This document shows positions 30,807 through 40,689 of a DNA stretch of 64,000 bases, piece by piece (position 1 is the first letter of the stretch; the number at the start of each line of letters is the position of its first letter). A program made the translations under genes and the position numbers. The DNA is taken from contig JAAFYY010000001.1 in assembly GCA_014284505.1 (NCBI GenBank), forward strand, positions 496,001 to 560,000. Direction: 5' to 3'. Under the pieces are notes generated by a model. That model was not told the origin of the DNA and did not search any database. It was given only the letters and a program-made list of their open reading frames with translations. The DNA is from Streptacidiphilus sp. 4-A2. Lineage in GTDB: Bacteria; Actinomycetota; Actinomycetes; Streptomycetales; Streptomycetaceae.

Positions 30807-30901
30807 GGCCGACGCGAGGGCAGGCGGGCCGACGGCGTGCGGGCCGCTGGGCATACGGGCCGCCGGTCGGGCGCGGGGTCGGCGGGGTCAGAGGTCGACC
30901 C

Positions 30902-30937
30902 CGCCGGTCACGCCGGTCACGCCGGTCACGCCGGTCA
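30902..30937. repeat. Tandem repeat, 4 x 9 bp
   Basis: Four perfect copies of CGCCGGTCA plus a partial fifth, in the gap between the converging glycosyltransferase and methyltransferase genes. Confidence 0.85.
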
Positions 30938-30958
30938 CGCCGGCATGAGGTGCGCTGC

Positions 30959-31561
30959 TCACCGCAGGCGTCGCGCCCGCAGGACGGTGTCGTGGGTGTG
31001 GTGTGTGCCGCTGGGGGCGGGGGCCGTCCGTGGGCGGGTCTCGTCGACCAGGACGGCCCAGTCCTGGCCGAGAAGCCCGGCGATCTCGTCGGGCCGGTAG
31101 AAGTCGGCCGGGTCCAGGCCCAGCTCCGCGGCCGGGGGCAGACCGGCCAGACGGTGGCCGGTGAAGAGCAGCGTGCCGCCAGGGGCGACCGCCTCCAGCA
31201 GGCCGCGCAGCGCGGTGTGCTCCGGCTGCCTCGGGAGCGGGAAGTAGTGGGCGGAGACCAGGTCGAACGCCCCGGCCGGGGGCGGCACCACGGTCAGGTC
31301 GGCCCGGGTCCAGGCCACCCGACCGGCGGTGTCCGGGGCGGCCGCGGCGGCGCGTTCCAGCGCCAGCCGGGAGATGTCGACGGCGGTGACCTGCCAGCCC
31401 TGGCGGGCCAGCCAGTGCGCGTCGGCGCCTTCACCGCATCCGACGTCGAGTGCCTGCCCCGGCGTCAGGCCGGTGACCTCGGCCAGCAGCACCCCGTTGG
31501 GTGCCCCGCTGAAGAGCTGCTCGCGGGTGGCGTACCGCTCGTCCCAGAACTGGGCGTCCAT
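30959..31561 (-). CDS. Class I SAM-dependent methyltransferase
   Basis: An intact 200-residue methyltransferase of the Rossmann type. MDAQFWDERYATREQLFSGAPNGVL is followed by motif I ALDVGCGEGADAHWLARQG, the acidic end of beta-2 in VTAVDISRLALERA, and FDLVSAHYFPLP and PGGTLLFTGHR. It resembles the small TehB/thiopurine-like methyltransferases that methylate small molecules. It lies 43 bases after the flavoprotein gene and is likely co-transcribed with it under the XRE-cupin regulator. Substrate unknown. Confidence 0.85.
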   Translation of the reverse strand: MDAQFWDERYATREQLFSGAPNGVLLAEVTGLTPGQALDVGCGEGADAHWLARQGWQVTAVDISRLALERAAAAAPDTAGRVAWTRADLTVVPPPAGAFDLVSAHYFPLPRQPEHTALRGLLEAVAPGGTLLFTGHRLAGLPPAAELGLDPADFYRPDEIAGLLGQDWAVLVDETRPRTAPAPSGTHHTHDTVLRARRLR

Positions 31562-31603
31562 GGTGTTCTCCTCCGTGCTTCGGCAGTGGTTCAGTGGTTG
31601 TGG

Positions 31604-32723
31604 TCACAGGCCGTGGCGTCGTTCTCCGGTGACCTGTTCGCAGACCAGGGCCTCCACCTCGGCCGAGAAGGCGCCGCGGGCCCGCACCGCGCGGCGGGTG
31701 TCCTCGGCGACCAGGTCGGCGTTGATCGCTATGGCGGCCGTCGATCCCTGCGCCGCCGAGCCGAGCACATTCACGGTCGGGTCGGCGAGATTGCCCGCCA
31801 CCCAGACGCCCGCAACCGGGGTGAGGCCGCTACGGTCGGCGGCGAAGTAGCCGCCCATCCCGCTGGGGTGCTGGACGGGCTCCAGCCCGAGGGCGGTCGG
31901 CACCGCCGCGCTCGGGACCGCGCGCGGCGCCACGACCAGCGCGTTCAGCGGGATCAGCGCACCGGTGCGCAGCCGGGCGCCGACGAGGTGATCCTCGGCC
32001 GTCTCCAGGCCGGTCACCTCCCCGGCCACCACCGCGATGTCGCGGGCTGCCAGCTGTTCGGCCTCCTCCGGGGTGGGGCAGGGGCCGGTGTGCAGCAGCA
32101 GGGTGACCTTGTCGGTCCACTGGCGGAACAGCAGGGCCTGGTGCGCGCTCATCGGGCCGGTGGCCAGGACCCCGACCGGCTGGTCGCGGACCTCCCAGCC
32201 GTGGCAGTAGGGGCAGTGCAGCACGTCGCGTCCCCACCGGGCCCGCAGCCCGGGGACGTCGGGGAGTTCGTCGGTGATCCCGCCGGCCACCAGCAGCCGC
32301 CGCGCCCGTACGGTACGGCCGGTGTCGGTGCCGACGACGAACCCGGAGCCGTCCCGCGCCGCGGACACCGCCCGGCCCGAGTGGAACTCCCCCGTAACCG
32401 GCCACCTCCCGCCGCCCCTGCTCCAGCAGTTGGCCGGGCGGTACCCCGTCCCGGGAGAGGAACCCGTGCAGGTGCGCCGCCGGGGCGTTGCGGGGCTGTC
32501 CGCTGTCGATCACCAGTACCGACCGCCGGGCCTGCACGAGCACGAGCGCACCGCTCAGGCCGGCCGGACCACCGCCGACAATCACCACGTCGTACCGGTC
32601 GGTGTCCGTGTGCCGGGATGTCCGGCCCTGCCGCTCGGACGGGCTCCGGGTCTGGCTCCGGGTCTCGGCCAGGTTCTGGCTCTGGTTCTCGTTCTGGTTC
32701 TGGTTCTGGAACTGCTGGGTCAT
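31604..32723 (-). CDS. FAD/NAD(P) oxidoreductase, thioredoxin reductase-like (frameshifted)
   Basis: About 373 residues. ATG 32723 follows GGAGGTGG. The first 25 residues are an unusual Q/N-rich run (QFQNQNQNENQSQN). The FAD fold starts YDVVIVGGGPAGLSGALVLVQ; later CPYCHGWE supplies the redox pair, PVGVLATG the NADPH domain, and VWVAGNLADP the second FAD motif. These match the thioredoxin-reductase-like flavoproteins often found beside XRE-cupin regulators. A frame change lies near 32390, after GRREVAGYG. First gene of a two-gene unit with the methyltransferase and divergent from the regulator. Substrate not known. Confidence 0.75.
32672..32709. repeat. GGTTCT-type hexamer repeat inside a coding region
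   Basis: Six or seven hexamers of the form G(G)(T/C)TCT(G/C) run through the start of the flavoprotein gene and encode the alternating Gln/Asn tract. Confidence 0.7.
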
Positions 32724-32770
32724 CGTGACCACCTCCGCCGCCCAAGCTGCCTCCCCTTCGGCGCTTCTGG

Positions 32771-32795
32771 CAAAGAACTTTGCGGAAACCGCAAA
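32771..32795. promoter_or_regulatory. Two fused palindromes, probable XRE operator
   Basis: CAAAG-AA-CTTTG (32771-32782) and TTTGCGG-AAA-CCGCAAA (32779-32795) are both perfect and share TTTG. They lie midway in the 91-bp divergent gap, 20 bases from the regulator start. Binding of the XRE regulator here is inferred. Confidence 0.6.
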
Positions 32796-32814
32796 ACGGG
32801 GGCAGGGTGGAGGC

Positions 32815-33399
32815 ATGAGCGAGGAGTTCGATGCCGTACTGAGCGCGGTCGGGCCAAGGCTGCGCGAGCTGCGGCGCCGCAGCGGAGGCACCCTGGCCGC
32901 GCTGTCGGAGACCACCGGGATTCCGGTCAGCACCCTGTCCCGGCTGGAGTCCGGGCTGCGCAAGCCGGGCCTGGAGCTGCTGCTGCCCCTGGCCAGGGCC
33001 TACCGGATGCCGCTCGACGAGCTCGTCGGCGCCGACACCGGCGACAACCCCCGGGTGCTGCCCCGGCCGATCACCCGCAACGGCATGACCATCATCCCGC
33101 TGACCCGCAAACCCGGCGGGTTGCAGGCATTCAAACAGATCCTCCCGGCCGGACCGACCGGTCTCGAACCGGACCTCCGCTCGCACGAGGGATACCACTG
33201 GCTGTATGTGCTCAACGGACGGCTGCGGCTGGTGCTCGGCGAGCAGGATCTGGTTCTCGCGGCAGGTGAGGCGGCCGAGTTCGACACCCACCTCCCCCAC
33301 TGGTTCGGCAACGCCGACCCCCGCCCGGTGGAGTACCTCAGCATCCTGGGCCCGCAAGGTGAGCGCTTCCACCTCAAGGCAAGCTACCGGCGGAGCTGA
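32815..33399 (+). CDS. XRE-family regulator with cupin domain
   Basis: An intact 194-residue regulator. Residues 10-70 form a helix-turn-helix (GPRLRELRRRSGGTLAALSETTGIPVSTLSRLESGLRKP), and residues 110-190 a cupin barrel (SHEGYHWLYVLNGRLRLVLGEQDLVLAAGEAAEFDTHLPHWFGN) that may bind a small ligand or metal. ATG 32815 follows GGTGGAGG. Divergent from the flavoprotein-methyltransferase unit, which it most likely controls through the palindromes in the gap. Confidence 0.88.
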   Translation: MSEEFDAVLSAVGPRLRELRRRSGGTLAALSETTGIPVSTLSRLESGLRKPGLELLLPLARAYRMPLDELVGADTGDNPRVLPRPITRNGMTIIPLTRKPGGLQAFKQILPAGPTGLEPDLRSHEGYHWLYVLNGRLRLVLGEQDLVLAAGEAAEFDTHLPHWFGNADPRPVEYLSILGPQGERFHLKASYRRS

Positions 33400-33577
33400 C
33401 GAAGGAGTCACTGACACAGATCCACGAGATCGGGGACACCTCGAAGCCGGAGATCCTGGTCAGACCCCGGGGCATTCTCTCGGCCGAATCCTGAGACAGG
33501 TCAACTTCCGCTCCCACTAACATAGTTCGCGCATCGAGACGGGAGCCCCCGGATCTTCCCGGGCCGGAAAACCATGA

Positions 33578-34572
<995 letters not shown>

Positions 34573-34587
34573 CAGCCACGGCGCCGT

Positions 34588-36497
34588 TCACGGGGCGAGC
34601 GCGTCGCTGAACTGGCTGTGGTAGAGCCCGTGGTAGCAGCCACCGCGGTCCAGCAGCTCCTGGTGGGTGCCCTGTTCGACGACCCGGCCGGCGTCCATGA
34701 CCACGATCGTGTCGGCCGCCTGGATGGTGGAGAGCCGGTGCGCGATGACGAAGCTCGTCCGTCCGGCCTGGAGCCGGGCCATGGCCTCCTGGATCATGGT
34801 CTCGGTACGGGTGTCGACACTGCTGGTGGCCTCGTCCAGGATCAGGATGCCCGGATCGGCCAGAAAGGCCCGGGCGATGGTCAGCAGTTGCTTCTGCCCC
34901 GAGGAGATGCTGGACGCCTCACCGTCGAGCACGGTGGCATAGCCGTCCGGCAGGGTGCGCACGAAGTCGTCGACGTGGGCGGCTCTGGCGGCGGCGACGA
35001 TCTCCTCGTCCGTGGCGTCCGCCCTGCCGTAGCCGATGTTGTCCCGGATCGTCCCGTGGAACAGCCAGGTGTCCTGGAGGACCATGCCGAAGTTGCGGCG
35101 CACCTGCTCCCGGCTGAGGTCACGGTAGTCGACACCGTCCAGCAGGATCCTTCCGCCGTCGATCTCGTAGAACCGCACCAGCAGGTTGACCACGGTGGTC
35201 TTGCCCGCTCCGGTGGGGCCGACGATCGCCACCGTCCGGCCGGGCGCGGCTTCCAGGGTGAGATCGTCGATCAGCGGCGTGCCGGGTTCGTAGCGGAAGC
35301 TGACCTGCTCCAGGCGTACCCGGCGCGCGGGTGCCGTCCCGTCCGGCGCGGACTCCCCCGGCCGGCCCGGCAGTTGGGGTTCCTCCGGCGCGTCCAGGAA
35401 CTCGAAGACCCGGCCGGCCGACACGATCCCCGACTGGAGCACATTCATCTGTCCGGCGATCTGGATCACCGGGGAGGTGAACCGCTGCGAGTACTGGATG
35501 AACGCCTGCACCGCTCCCAGCGAGATCACCCGGTGGCGACCTGGAATCCACCGAGCGCGGCAACGACGACATAGTTGAGGTTGCCGACAAAGACAACGGC
35601 CGGGAAGATCGCCCCGGAGAGGAACTGGGCCAGGAATCCGGCCCGCAGCAGCCGGTCGTTCTGGCGGCCGAACTCCACTGCCATCGAGTGCTGTTGGCCG
35701 TAGGCGAGGACCAGCTCGTGCCCGGCGCAGGTCTCCTCGACCACCGAGGTCAGCCGGCCGGTCTGCTCCCACTGCGCGGCGAACTGGGCCCTGGAACGGC
35801 GCGCGATCAGGAAGGTCACCGTCACCACCACCGGGATGGTCACCAGCGACACCGTGGCCAGCAGCGGCGAGATCCAGAACATGATGCCCAGCGTCTCCAG
35901 CACGGTGAGCAGCGAGGTGGGCATCTGGTTCAGGCATTCCTGCAGGGTGGTGTCGACATTGTCGATGTCATTGACGACCCGGCTGAGGATGTCGCCGTGC
36001 GGGTGGCTGTCGAAGTACCGCAGCGGCAGCCGGGTCAGCTTCTCCTCGGCGGACTGGCGCAGCCGGTACATGGTCCGCTGGGCCACCCCGGTCAGGATCC
36101 GGGCCTGGATCCAGCTGAAGACGGAACTCAGCAGGTAGACCCCGGCCACGACGATCAGCAGACCACTGAGCCGGTGCAGATCGACGCCGACGCCGGGGTG
36201 GACGTCCATCCCGGCGAGCATGTCCGCCAGGTGGCGCCGGCCGTGGGCACGCAGCCCGGCGACGGCCTGGGCCTTGGTCTGCCCCGGCTGGAGCTCCGCG
36301 CCGATCACACCGTCGAAGAGGGTGTTGGTGGCGTGGCCGAGCAGCCAGGGGCCGATCACCAGGAAGCCGGTCGAGAGCACGGTGAGCACGGCCACGGCCA
36401 CCAGCCGGGACCAGTCCGGCCGCAGCAGGCCGACCAGCCTGGGCACCACCGGGATCTGCCGGGCCTCGGGCCGGCCCTCCTCCGCCGCTCGGCTCAC
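34588..36497 (-). CDS. ABC exporter half-transporter, canonical Walker B subunit (one frameshift)
   Basis: About 636 residues: six membrane helices (from [25 protein letters not shown]), then an ATPase with GPTGAGKTT, the Q-loop [11 protein letters not shown], a degenerate signature [27 protein letters not shown] with catalytic Glu, and the His of VIAHRLST. An extra Gly/His-rich loop follows TM1 ([21 protein letters not shown]). Frame change near 35530. GTG 36497 lies 17 bases past the stop of the other half, so the two are co-transcribed and should form a heterodimer. It may export the polyketide, since a StrR-type site lies upstream of the unit. Confidence 0.82.
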
Positions 36498-36516
36498 GGC
36501 CGCCCGTCCGTCCGGC

Positions 36517-38366
36517 TCACGCGACCGATCCCCCTCCGAGTTGCGACGCGATGATTTCCTGATAGGTCCGGCAGTCGGCCAGCAGCTGCGGATGGGTGCC
36601 GACCCCGGCAATGCTGCCGCCGTCCAGGACGATGATCTGATCGGCATTCATCACTTGCTGGCCCGCTGGCGACGACGACCACGGTGGCCTCAAACCGGCC
36701 TCGGCGAGCAGCGCGGCCGCAGCCGGGTCGGTGGCCGCGTCCAGCGCCGAGAAGCAGTCGTCGAACAGGTACAGACCCGGCCGCCGGACCACGGCCCGGG
36801 CTATGGAAAGCCGCTGGCGCTGGCCGCCGGAGAGGTTCACCCCGCCCCGGTCGATGCGGGCGTCGAGCTGCCCGGGCAGGCCGGCGACGAACTCGCGGGC
36901 CTGGGCGATGTCCAGGGCCCGCCACAGCCCTCTCTCGGTGGCCTCCGGGCGGCCGAAGCGGAGGTTGTCGGCGACCGTGCCGGCGAAGAGGAACGCCTTC
37001 TGCGGTACCAGTCCTATGCCCGAGCGCAGTTGCCCGCTCGCCTGGGCGGCCACCGCCACCCCGTTGACCAGTACGGTGCGCTGGTCGAGGCGAGGAACCT
37101 GGGGATGAGGTGAGCAGGGTGGTCTTGCCGCTGCCGGTCCCGCCGAGGATGGCGTGGTCTTTCCCGGGCCGCAGGGCGAAGGTCAGCTCCCGCAGCACCG
37201 GCCGCTCGCTGCCCGGGTAGCCGAAGCTCACCTGCCGGAACTCCACGGCGCCGGTGGCCGTGTCCGGGACGATCGGCTGCGGCGGGTCGGTGATCGCCGG
37301 GACCGTGTCGATCACCTGCTGGATCCGTTCCGCGCTGGCCACCGCACGCGGGAGCAGGATGAGCACGGTCACCCCGATTCCGACATACAGCAGGATCTGC
37401 AGGATGTAGAGCAGGAACGCGGTCAGGTTGCCGATCGGCATCGAGCCGTGGGCGACCAGTCTGCCGCCGAACCAGAACACGCCGACGCCCGCCAGGTTGG
37501 TGATGCCGGTGACGATGGGGATGACCAGGGCGAAGATCCGTCCGGCCCGGAGGCTGAGGTCGGTGATCCCGGTGTTGGCCCGGCCGAACCGCTCCGCCTC
37601 CCAGTCCGTGCGCAGAAAGGCCCGGGCCACCCGGACGCCGGAGATCTGCTCGCGCAGCACCTGGTTCAGGCCGTCGGTCCTGACCTGGACGGAGTGGAAC
37701 ATCGGGAGCAGCCGGGCCATGAACCACCCGGTGACCGCCAGGATGGCCAGCAGGGTGATCACCAGCAGCAGCGACAGCCGGGGCCCCTGCCGTACCGCGA
37801 GGACCACCGCCGAGCGTGGTGACCACGGCGATCACCAGCAGGCTCAGCGCCACCTGGAGGAAGAGCTGGACCTGCTGCACGTCGTTGACGTTGCGGGTGG
37901 TCAGCGAGGAGGTGCCGAACCGGTTCAGCTCGGTGACCGTGAAGGACTGCACCCGCCGGTAGACGGCGGCCCGGATGCCGGCCCCGACCGACATGGCCAC
38001 CCACGCGGACAGGTACAGCGAGAGCAGCGAGGCGGCGCAGAGCACGACCGAGATGGCCAGCATGATGCCCCCGGCCCGGCCGATGTAGCCCAGATCGGCC
38101 TTGACCACACCGTTGTTGATGATGTCGGCATTCAGCGTCGGCAGATAGAGGTTCCCGGCGGCCTGGAGCACCTGCAGGGCGGCGATGGCACTCAGCGCGC
38201 GGGCGTGCGGGCGCAGGAAGGTGCGGATCAGGCCGGCCAGCCGGCCGCGCGCGCCGGGTCGTCGGCTGCCCTGTCCGGAGTCCGGGTGCTGCTGCTCCGC
38301 GGCACCGGGGCCGGCGCTGTGCCCGGGTTCGGAATCCGGGGCGGACTCGGGGTCGGCCTTCGCCAT
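36517..38366 (-). CDS. ABC exporter half-transporter, degenerate Walker B subunit (several frameshifts)
   Basis: About 617 residues. A charged N-terminal tail (about 45 residues) precedes six membrane helices (LSAIAALQVLQAAGNLYLPTLNADIINNGVV). The ATPase has GGTGSGKTT, LVPQKAFLFAGTVADNLRFG, a perfect LSGGQRQRLSIARA and LYLFDDCFSALD, with Asp in place of the catalytic Glu; the switch His also seems to be Gln. The defects are complementary to those of the partner subunit, as in heterodimeric exporters with one active ATP site. Frame changes near 37810, 37110, 37050 and 36670. ATG 38366; a strong hairpin separates it from the small gene upstream. Confidence 0.8.
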
Positions 38367-38402
38367 CGCGTCTCTTTCGTCCTGTCCCTGGATGGCCGGT
38401 CA

Positions 38403-38461
38403 CGGCGGACCGTCCCCGCGTGCTCCGGTGCTGAGCCGGGCAACGCGGGGACGGTCCGCCG
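38403..38461 (-). terminator. Strong 19-bp hairpin between small gene and exporter
   Basis: Arms 38403-38421 and 38443-38461 are perfect 19-bp complements; the 21-base loop contains a smaller CCGG/CCGG stem. It lies 48 bases after the small gene's stop and 37 bases before the exporter start, so it may stop or attenuate transcription between them. Confidence 0.7.
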
Positions 38462-38508
38462 CCTGCGCGGTTGCGGCCGGGCAGCGCCACGGCCGTACCG
38501 GCGCCTTG

Positions 38509-38834
38509 CTACTCCGCGGCCACGGTCTCCTTCGCCACGACCTCGCCGACCACCACGTTCGAGTCCGCCTCGGGCGCCTTCGGCACGGCCGGAACCGTGA
38601 GCCCGGGACGGAGAGGTCGGGAACCTGCTTCACCGCTTCCAGCGCCGACTCGATCGCCTCGGCCAGCGACGGGGAGACCGTGTCATCGAAGTCCAGCTTC
38701 GTGACCGTCACGTCGGCGTTGGTCGGGAGGGAGTCGGTCGTGAAAACAGCACTGGCGCAACCTGCTTCGCGCAGGACCGCCGATTCGTCGTCATTGATCT
38801 CACGGCTGAGAACCAGCGAGAATACGTGCCCCAC
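38509..38834 (-). CDS. Small conserved actinomycete protein, function unknown (one frameshift)
   Basis: About 108 residues. GTG 38834 follows AGAGGTG by about eight bases. It reads MGHVFSLVLSREINDDESAVL, REAGCASAVFTTDSLP, ADVTVTKLDFDDTVSPSLA, EAIESALEAVKQVPDLSVPG; then, after a missing base near 38608, LTVPAVPKAPEADSNVVVGE and VVAKETVAAE. I recall similar short proteins in Streptomyces, but none has a known role. The N-terminal half looks like an alpha/beta fold; the acidic tail is disordered. A StrR-type operator lies about 180 bases upstream, which places it under cluster control and suggests a link with the exporter or the polyketide. Confidence 0.65.
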
Positions 38835-39288
38835 CGCTCGTCACCTCTTCTAATTTCGTTGTCGGCTGAAATCGTCGAGCAGATTGCCGACGGCAGAATA
38901 GCAACGGTGACGGATTTTCACCGGCCAGCAGCACGATACCCAGACCGCTCGGCGCGGTACAACCTCGGTCGGGACCGGCCACGCAGGGCTTCCGACCTGT
39001 GCCGGACCATCGCTGTTCGACTGCGGAACCGCAGCAGTTGAACAGCCGGAGTCGTCGCCGAAACTCCATCCAATTGTCAGCCGGGAGCTTCGGCGATGTT
39101 CCGCCGATTTTCCCGCGAGCACATTGCCGGGCCGCGTTCCGGCGGTTTCCGGCTGCCCGGCCGGGTTATTTCAGGGCAGGCCGAAGGCCCGGCCGCCCCG
39201 AAGGGCGCCGGGTCGGGCAGGCAGAGGTTCCGGCAGACGGAGTGGGTCGGGCGGAGTGGGTCGGGCGGCGTCGGTCAGGAACGGTCGG
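38835..39288. promoter_or_regulatory. Upstream region of the small protein gene
   Basis: 454 bp without a gene, AT-richer next to the start. It contains a StrR-type site (39015-39043) and a possible -10 TATTCT (minus strand, 38900-38895) without a good -35, which would fit activator dependence. A GGTCAGGAACGGTC duplication lies at 39273-39302, across the P450 stop. Confidence 0.5.
39015..39043. promoter_or_regulatory. StrR/NovG-type binding site
   Basis: GTTCGACTG, 11 bases, CAGTTGAAC. This fits the published StrR-family consensus GTTCRACTG-N11-CRGTYGAAC exactly, including spacing. The outer bases CT and AG extend the dyad. It lies about 130 bases upstream of the candidate -10 of the small gene. 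Confidence 0.85.
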
Positions 39289-40469
39289 TCAGGAACGGTC
39301 GCAGGTGACGACGGCGTTGCGGAGCTCGTAGCCCATCAGCTCGTCGGTCCAGCACAGATCCGGCTCGCGGTGCAGCCGGATGCCGGGGACCCGCAGCAGG
39401 CGGTCCAGGAAGATCCGGGTCTCGTTGAGGGCCACCTGCGCGCCCGGGCAGCGGTGGCTGCCGTCGCCGAAGCTGAGGTAGGAGCCGACCGCCCTGGTCC
39501 GCCGGGCCCGGTCCGGGTCCAGCGCGTGGGGGCACTCGCCCACACCGGCCTCGTCCACATTGGCGGCGCGGATGTCCACCACGACCTTCTCCCCTCGGTG
39601 ACCGCTCCGGAGGGCATCTCGGTGTCCGCGGTGATCCGGCGGGCGATCAGGTTGACCACCGGGTCCAGCCGCATGATCTCCTCCAGGATGGCGGTCTGGT
39701 CGGCCTCGTCGGCGGCCAGGAAGCGCTCGCGCAGCGCGTCGTTCCCGAACAGGTGCCAGGCCGCCATCACGATGAACTCCCGGGTGGTGATCATCCCGGC
39801 GACCGCGTAGGTCATGCACTCGACCAGGATGGCCTTGTCCGGGTAGCCCTCGTCGATCAGGTGCGAGATCACGTCCTCACGGCGCTCGGCGCGCCGCGCG
39901 GCGATGGCCGGCCGTACGTCGCTGAGCATGAAGCGGGCACCGTGGAAGGTCGCCTGAAGCTGTCCGAGCGGGCGCCGCCAGCGGCTCATCCGCGGCAGGC
40001 GCAGGCCGATCAGGGTGGACTGGATGCGCCGGGCCATCGCGGCCTGGTCGCTGTCGGTCAGTCCGACGATCTCGGCGGCCACGGTGACCGCGAGCTCGAA
40101 GCTCATCTGGTCCAGCCGGGCCTGCCCACGGCTGCGCATCCGGGCCAGCAGGGCCTCGGTGGCCTGTTCCATGACCGCGTGGTAGCGGGTGTTGATCGCC
40201 TTGGGGGTGAAGTACCTGACGATCGCCTGCCGCTTGCGCTTGTGCGGCTCGCCGTCCAGGAAGAACACCGAGGTGAAGGCCGGGTCGCCGACGACCTCGT
40301 CCTTGGCCCCGGCCCCGGCCTGTCGGGTCACGCTGCTGCGCAGCAGCTCCCGGGCGAAGGCCAGGCCGCCGATCACGCGGGTGTCGGCGCCGACGGTGAT
40401 CCGCTCGGCGGCCAGGGCTGCCGACTTGCGGTCGTCGCGGTCGGCTTCGATCGGGCATGCCGCAGTCAT
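39289..40469 (-). CDS. Cytochrome P450 (one frameshift)
   Basis: A soluble bacterial P450 of about 393 residues. The heme loop is SFGDGSHRCPGAQVALNE with the Cys ligand, the ExxR of helix K is in ILEEIMRLDPVV, and RKRQAIVRYFTP is the C-helix Arg region. Helix I reads YAVAGMITTREFI, so the acid of the usual (A/G)Gx(D/E)T is replaced by Ile. One base is missing near 39595 (GAVTEG to EKVVVDIRAAN). ATG 40469 has GGTGG upstream. It should oxidise the polyketide or a precursor, with ferredoxin partners encoded elsewhere. It is separated from its neighbours by hairpins and probably transcribed alone. Confidence 0.85.
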
Positions 40470-40573
40470 TCTCCACCACCAGTTTCGAGGGCTTGAAGCT
40501 TCGAGGCCTGAAGCAGAGGCGCTTGAAGCAAGAGGCAGGAGTCCCGGAGGCGGGAGTCCCGCCGGAACGGGCA

Positions 40574-40607
40574 CAGTCGGGGCCGCCGTTGCCGACGGCC
40601 CCGACTG
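40574..40607 (-). terminator. Hairpin after the TAP-like gene
   Basis: CAGTCGGGGCCG (40574-40585) and CGGCCCCGACTG (40596-40607) form a perfect 12-bp stem with a 10-base loop, 80 bases past the stop at 40690. Confidence 0.65.
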
Positions 40608-40689
40608 CTCACGGCCTTCGTCCGACTGCTTCCGGTCGCAGCGGCGTCGGTCGCAGCTACGTCCGGGTGCGGCTACGGCCGGTCAGGGA

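Noticed and set aside
30411..32728. Very long plus-strand open frame through the methyltransferase and flavoprotein genes
   Set aside because: It is antisense to two well-supported genes, and its translation is low-complexity Gly/Arg/Val without domains.
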